A stretch of DNA of 21,005 nt. It comes from Bacteroidales bacterium UBA5833 (GTDB taxonomy: Bacteria > Bacteroidota > Bacteroidia > Bacteroidales > Lentimicrobiaceae). Under the pieces are notes generated by a model, which searched no databases, was not told the DNA's origin, and saw nothing but the letters and a program-made list of their open reading frames with translations. The position numbers and the translations under genes were made by a program. Shown here piece after piece: positions 17,604 to 21,005 of the stretch (the stretch's first letter is position 1; each line of letters starts with the position of its first letter). Location: assembly GCA_002433025.1 (NCBI GenBank), contig DJGZ01000087.1, positions 1 to 21,005 of the forward strand. Direction: 5' to 3'.

Positions 17604-18605
17604 ATGATGAAACACTTTAAATTTTCTAGAGAAATACGGGTCGGCCTGCTGACGCTGGTTACGCTTGCAGCATTCATCTGGAGTTACAACTTCCTGAAAG
17701 GCAGGGACGTGTTCAAAAGGCAGCGCACTTTTTACGCCGTTTATGACAATGTTGCCGGTATGATGACTGCCAATGCCATTACCATTAACGGGCTTGAGGT
17801 CGGTCAGGTGAGCCGGATGTATTTTCATCCGCAGCAGCCGGGCAGGGTAGTGGTTGAGTTATTTATGTCGAACGATATTCCCATTCCCCGCAATTCAACA
17901 GCCCGCATTTATAGCTCCGACCTGCTGGGCACCAGAAGGATACAGATTATTCCCGGCGACTCGCCTGAATATGCGGAATCAGGGGATACCCTGATCGGGC
18001 AGATGCAGCAAAGCCTTCAGGATGAGGTAAATGACATGGTTGAACCCATCATGCGTAAAACCGAGAACCTGATCACTTCCTTTGATACTGTGCTGAATGT
18101 ACTGAGTGAAATTTTCAACAAGGAAACACGCGACAACCTGACGGGAACAGTAGAAAGCCTCCGGAATACCATGGCCAATCTTGAAAGTGCCACGCTCACC
18201 GTGGATACCCTGGTTGAAAGCCAGAAGATCAAACTGGCCCGGATTATCGACAATGTAGAATCCATCAGTGCCAACCTGAAGCAGAACGGGAACAATTTCA
18301 GCAGGATACTTTCCAATACCGCCAGTATCAGCGATACCATCGCCCGGTCGAATATTTCGGCTACCCTCTCCCGGCTGACAAGCGCTGTTGAAAGCCTTGA
18401 AAAGATAACGGCAGGGATTGAAAGAGGGGAAGGCACTATCGGTCAGCTTGTCAACAACGACAAAATGTACAACGAACTGGAAGCTTCATCAAGGGAGTTG
18501 AAATTACTGCTCGAAGATATGCGCCTTCATCCTGAACGTTACGTGCATATTTCCGTTTTTGGCCGCAATCCCAAAAAGAATCCCTATCAGCCACCTGCTG
18601 AATAA
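17604..18605 (+). CDS. MlaD/MCE-family lipid transport protein
   Basis: 333 residues from ATG 17604 (ATG 17607 and TTG 17598 are in frame and also possible). A short basic N-terminus is followed by one membrane anchor (about 11-30, VGLLTLVTLAAFIWSYNFL), one MCE domain (about 36-125, with AGMMTANAITINGLEVGQV and SSDLLGTRRIQI), then a long helical, probably coiled-coil tail (about 145-310, many Leu/Ser/Asn heptad-like stretches). MCE proteins are the periplasmic substrate-binding ring of ABC systems that move phospholipids between membranes. The ATPase and permease partners (MlaE/MlaF type) are not in the window; they may lie elsewhere. It follows the amidase gene closely. Confidence 0.93.
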   Translation: MMKHFKFSREIRVGLLTLVTLAAFIWSYNFLKGRDVFKRQRTFYAVYDNVAGMMTANAITINGLEVGQVSRMYFHPQQPGRVVVELFMSNDIPIPRNSTARIYSSDLLGTRRIQIIPGDSPEYAESGDTLIGQMQQSLQDEVNDMVEPIMRKTENLITSFDTVLNVLSEIFNKETRDNLTGTVESLRNTMANLESATLTVDTLVESQKIKLARIIDNVESISANLKQNGNNFSRILSNTASISDTIARSNISATLSRLTSAVESLEKITAGIERGEGTIGQLVNNDKMYNELEASSRELKLLLEDMRLHPERYVHISVFGRNPKKNPYQPPAE

Positions 18606-18647
18606 AGCATCTGTAAACAGTTCACTATACCCGGAAATCATATTGAT

Positions 18648-18674
18648 ATTCAGGCAATTATTCCTGAATTTACT
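18648..18674 (+). terminator. Weak hairpin after the MCE gene
   Basis: ATTCAGG (18648-18654) pairs with CCTGAAT (18663-18669) across an 8-base loop and is followed by a short T-containing run. It lies 42 bp past the MCE stop codon, between convergent genes. The stem is only 7 bp, so the call is tentative. Confidence 0.35.
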
Positions 18675-18730
18675 ACAAGAAATGTGTTCTGTAAAAATCC
18701 TTCACACAAGGGGCTGTCAATAGCAGTATC

Positions 18731-19867
18731 TTATCCCTGTAACTTCAGGTAAATGCATTTCCACAGTTCCAGTGCTGTTGGGATCACCGCATCAGGGAAG
18801 TCGTACTCAGGATGATGCAGGGAGGGGTGATCCGTTCCGGATCCTATGCCAAATAATGCGGCCTTGCTTTCCATCGCAAAATGGGCAAAATCCTCGCTCC
18901 AGCGGAAAGGCAGCCCAGCCTCAATCAGCGGCAAATCCAGTGAGCGGGCGGCATCACATACCAGCTGAACTGCTTCAGGATGGTTCATTGTTGCCGGGAA
19001 TTCTTCGGTGAAACCGATTTCGCAGCCCATGGCGGCGGCATCCGAGTGCCGGCGGACAAGTTCAGCTGCTGTGTTGCTGAGCAGTTCCATATCCCCGTTC
19101 TGATAGGCTCGCAGGGTTGCCATCAGCACGGCCTCACCGGGCGATGTGCCGAATGCCGGAGATCCCAGGTTGCCATAAATCAGGGTCAGCAGTACAAAAT
19201 CCCGGTATCCTTTCAGGTCGCCGTTGTTTGACAAACCGGGCAGGTCAACCATCAGGCGCGCCATTACGGCCGCCGGGCTCATCCCTTTCTCGGGCTCTGA
19301 GGCATGCGAGGTCCTGCCCTTTAGCCTGATGACCATCCCGCGCGAAGCTGCTGCAAAAGTTCCATTTCTGACAATCACCGAATTGAGGGGATAGCCAGGC
19401 AGGTTGTGAAGGGCAAAAGCATAATCCGGGCTGAAACCCAATGCTTTAAGCGCCATAAGCATGGCAGCCGCCCCCTGCCCCGTTTCTTCGGCAGGCTGAA
19501 ACAACAGCAGTACCCGCCCCTTAGCGGGCCGGTGTATGGAAATATATTCTGCCAGGCCGGCGAGTATGGCCGTATGCCCGTCATGACCACACTTGTGTGA
19601 AACCCCGGGATTCTCCGAGGCATAATCCAGTTGCATGGATTCATTCACCGGTAAGGCATCCATATCGGCCCTGAACCACACCTCAGGCCCGGGCCTGCCG
19701 CTGTCGAACAGCGCTACCACCCCATGGCCGCCCACCTTTGTCAACAACTGTTCAGGCTTCAGGGGACGAAGGAAAGCGCGGATACGCCGTGCCGTCTCCT
19801 GTTCATGCCCCGATAATTCCGGAAATCGATGCAATTCGTGACGCAATTCAATAAGAGGCGTGATCAT
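18731..19867 (-). CDS. M20-family amidohydrolase / aminoacylase-like peptidase
   Basis: 378 residues, usual for the M20D group (hippurate hydrolase, IAA-amino-acid hydrolase, N-acyl amino acid deacylases). Metal ligands are visible: C93 and H95 in CGHDGH, E127-E128 in PAEETG, H154 in LHNLPG, and H351 in LHHPEYDFPD. The lid/dimer domain spans about 170-285 and includes His188. These enzymes release an acyl group or small moiety from an amino acid in the cytoplasm; the substrate cannot be read from the sequence. No signal peptide. The gene stands alone and converges with the MCE gene, with 125 bp between stop codons. ATG 19867 is supported by a -7 box 16 bp upstream. Confidence 0.94.
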   Translation of the reverse strand: MITPLIELRHELHRFPELSGHEQETARRIRAFLRPLKPEQLLTKVGGHGVVALFDSGRPGPEVWFRADMDALPVNESMQLDYASENPGVSHKCGHDGHTAILAGLAEYISIHRPAKGRVLLLFQPAEETGQGAAAMLMALKALGFSPDYAFALHNLPGYPLNSVIVRNGTFAAASRGMVIRLKGRTSHASEPEKGMSPAAVMARLMVDLPGLSNNGDLKGYRDFVLLTLIYGNLGSPAFGTSPGEAVLMATLRAYQNGDMELLSNTAAELVRRHSDAAAMGCEIGFTEEFPATMNHPEAVQLVCDAARSLDLPLIEAGLPFRWSEDFAHFAMESKAALFGIGSGTDHPSLHHPEYDFPDAVIPTALELWKCIYLKLQG

Positions 19868-19883
19868 TTACAATATTTTATGG

Positions 19884-19891
19884 CAAAGATA
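19884..19891 (-). promoter_or_regulatory. Bacteroidota -7 box (TATCTTTG) before the M20 gene
   Basis: TATCTTTG on the minus strand, 16 bases before ATG 19867. It matches TAnnTTTG exactly; no clear -33 TTTG is present. The leader would be only about 10 bases. Confidence 0.55.
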
Positions 19892-19973
19892 AAAGCACTA
19901 TCCTTTGAATTTTCCATTTATCCAGTTTAGACGCGTTATAAACTGCAGGAGCCCGGCAGGGATAGCTGGTGAA

Positions 19974-20289
19974 GCACGGACGAGACGTCAGTGCCAAAAC
20001 CTCCCCATCAGCTGGCGTGGACGTCTCGTCCGTGCCAAAACATCCCCATCAGCCGGCGCGGACGTCCTCGTCAGTGCCAAAACCTCCCCATCAGCTGGCG
20101 CGGACGTCCTCGTCAGTGCCAAAACCTCCCCATCAGCTGGCACGGACGTCTCGTCCGTGCCAAAACATCCATCAAACGGCTGACGCGGACGTCTCATCCG
20201 TGCCAAAACATCCATCAAACGGCTAGCGCGGACGTCTCGTCCGTGCCAAAACACCCTCATCAACTGGCGCGGACGTCCTCGTCCGTGCC
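19974..20289. repeat. Cluster II: 42-bp-period array of the hairpin repeat (seven copies plus a hybrid)
   Basis: Hairpin cores lie at 20014, 20055, 20097, 20139, 20182, 20225 and 20266 (steps of 41-43 bp), each 23-24 bp. They are separated by about 18-bp linkers of two kinds (CCTCCCCATCAGCT-like and CATCCATCAAACGGCT-like). The element at 19974-19996 joins a reversed half to a forward half. Core variants include TCAGTGCC instead of TCCGTGCC, and a one-base-shorter loop. The array lies in an 800-bp gene-free stretch (19868-20667). The rest of that stretch holds the M20 promoter, the hairpin and TATATTTG (20421-20428) noted at 20394, and AT-rich DNA before the dodecin gene. No supported protein is encoded here. 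Confidence 0.92.
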
Positions 20290-20393
20290 CCTGCACCTTT
20301 CATTTTCTACCAGTAAATATAGGCTCCACCCCGGCAACAATACCGGCGCTTTCAATGCAATTACCAGATGAACTTATCATTTATCAAAACCAG

Positions 20394-20419
20394 AAACCGG
20401 ACTCTGTCAGGTTTTTTTT
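20394..20419 (+). terminator. Possible hairpin with T-tract upstream of the dodecin gene
   Basis: AAACCGGA (20394-20401) pairs with TCAGGTTT (20407-20414) with one mismatch around a 5-base loop, followed by five more T residues. No plus-strand gene ends nearby. It could end transcription across the hairpin array or be chance. A TATATTTG box (20421-20428) follows at once and could be a distant dodecin promoter. Confidence 0.3.
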
Positions 20420-20667
20420 GTATATTTGAGTTTCCGCTTATCTGGCAACATCATCGCTGATCCGGTCCGGAATCATAAAATCAGGTTTTTTTTAACCACT
20501 GAATAACAGAGCCTGTTCTGCTGAAAAACACGGAAATTTTATTGAATTCCCTGACAATCAGCATACCGGCAGCATCAATTAACTGCATCTTTGGATTCAC
20601 CTGATGATCAGTGACCAACCGGACAAACCGGATATTCATTTATTGTTTAACCTTAAAATCAAATCAC

Positions 20668-20871
20668 ATGGCAGTATTAAAAGTTATTGAAATCCTGGCC
20701 TCCTCAGAAGTGAGCTGGGAAGACGCAGCAAAAAAAGCAGTGGACACCGCATCGAAGACCCTGAAAGGCATCTCATCAGTTTACATCCAGGATATGAGTG
20801 CAGTTGTAAAATCAAATAAGATTACCGAATTCAGGGTGAATTGTAAAATCACTTTCGAAGTTATCGACTAA
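20668..20871 (+). CDS. Dodecin-family small protein (flavin-storage fold)
   Basis: 67 residues from ATG 20668 (MAVLKVIEILASS), the normal dodecin length; upstream in-frame codons are not conserved-looking. The strand-helix-strand-strand pattern is clear: KVIEI, then SSEVSWEDAAKKAVDTASKTLKGI, SVYIQDMSAVVKS and ITEFRVNCKITFEV. Dodecins form hollow 12-mers that bind and buffer flavins or FMN/CoA. At the position of the flavin-stacking tryptophan (Trp38 of Thermus, Trp36 of Halobacterium) this protein has Ser37 by ungapped alignment from the ASKTL helix end, so ligand binding may differ. It is a single gene with a strong terminator 19 bp downstream. Confidence 0.92.
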   Translation: MAVLKVIEILASSEVSWEDAAKKAVDTASKTLKGISSVYIQDMSAVVKSNKITEFRVNCKITFEVID

Positions 20872-20889
20872 GCATCAGTAACAGTATGG

Positions 20890-20930
20890 GGCCTGGCAGG
20901 GATGACTAACGTTTCCGTGCCAGGCCTTTT
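20890..20930 (+). terminator. Rho-independent terminator of the dodecin gene
   Basis: A perfect 9-bp stem, GGCCTGGCA (20890-20898) with TGCCAGGCC (20918-20926), is followed by TTTT. It lies 19 bp after the stop codon. Confidence 0.88.
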
Positions 20931-20976
20931 GCATAAATTCCGGTTAGCGCATATCAATGTCTCTTTTACACCAACT

Positions 20977-21000
20977 GGCGCGGACGTCCTCGTCCGTGCC
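20977..21000. repeat. Single hairpin-repeat copy at the right edge
   Basis: A full 24-bp core of the same family as the clusters at 9467-10035 and 19974-20289, followed by AAAAC, which starts the linker in cluster II. The array may continue outside the window. Confidence 0.9.
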
Positions 21001-21005
21001 AAAAC

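Noticed and set aside
19974..20289. CRISPR-like appearance of evenly spaced palindromic repeats
   Set aside because: The spacers are about 18 bp and nearly identical to one another, core lengths vary, and no cas gene is nearby; this is a tandem array of a hairpin repeat.
19905..20371. Overlapping open frames on both strands across the hairpin array
   Set aside because: Pure translation of the 42-bp repeat in several frames; no codon bias or start context.

Overview
The window looks like chromosomal DNA of a Bacteroidota member, most likely a marine or sediment Bacteroidia lineage (inference). The evidence is a giant surface protein ending in a gliding-motility-type C-terminal (type IX secretion) domain, three -7 boxes of the Bacteroidota form TAnnTTTG lying just upstream of start codons, a Bacteroidota-style lptD / amidase / MCE-protein divergent locus, and intergenic DNA full of short hairpin repeats. 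No tRNA, rRNA, insertion sequence, integrase or CRISPR array was found.

Layout. 1-7598 (+) is the 3' part of a giant SprB-like adhesin gene, open at the left edge. It holds one tandem block of 468-bp units (1 to about 835) and a second of ten 489/486-bp units (894-5765). These are followed by divergent SprB modules, a cohesin-like domain, Ig/PKD-like modules and a CHU_C sorting domain. 7599-8114 is intergenic, with a 13-unit octamer array, a terminator-like hairpin and a probable ECF-sigma promoter. 8115-9335 (+) is a lipoprotein serpin closed by a strong terminator. 9430-10048 is an island of hairpin repeats that also carries a copy of the tail of the neighbouring exonuclease gene. 10049-16229 (-) reads, in transcription order, lptD-like outer-membrane protein, ClC chloride channel, PAP2 phosphatase and exodeoxyribonuclease III. 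16378-18605 (+) is an N-acetylmuramoyl-L-alanine amidase followed by an MlaD/MCE protein. 18731-19867 (-) is an M20 amidohydrolase. 19868-20667 is intergenic with a 42-bp-period hairpin array. 20668-20871 (+) is a small dodecin with a strong terminator, followed by one more hairpin copy at the right edge.

Functionally the window is mostly cell envelope: surface adhesion (SprB-like protein), protection against proteases (serpin), LPS export (LptD), peptidoglycan cleavage (amidase), lipid trafficking (MCE) and lipid phosphate removal (PAP2). The housekeeping genes (exonuclease III, M20 hydrolase, dodecin) are ordinary. I saw no clearly new multi-gene system. The most interesting signals are the cysteine alternation and ordered growth of the adhesin repeat array, the hairpin-repeat family with its captured gene tail, the ClC gene lacking the proton glutamate, and the likely stress-sigma promoter of the serpin gene.
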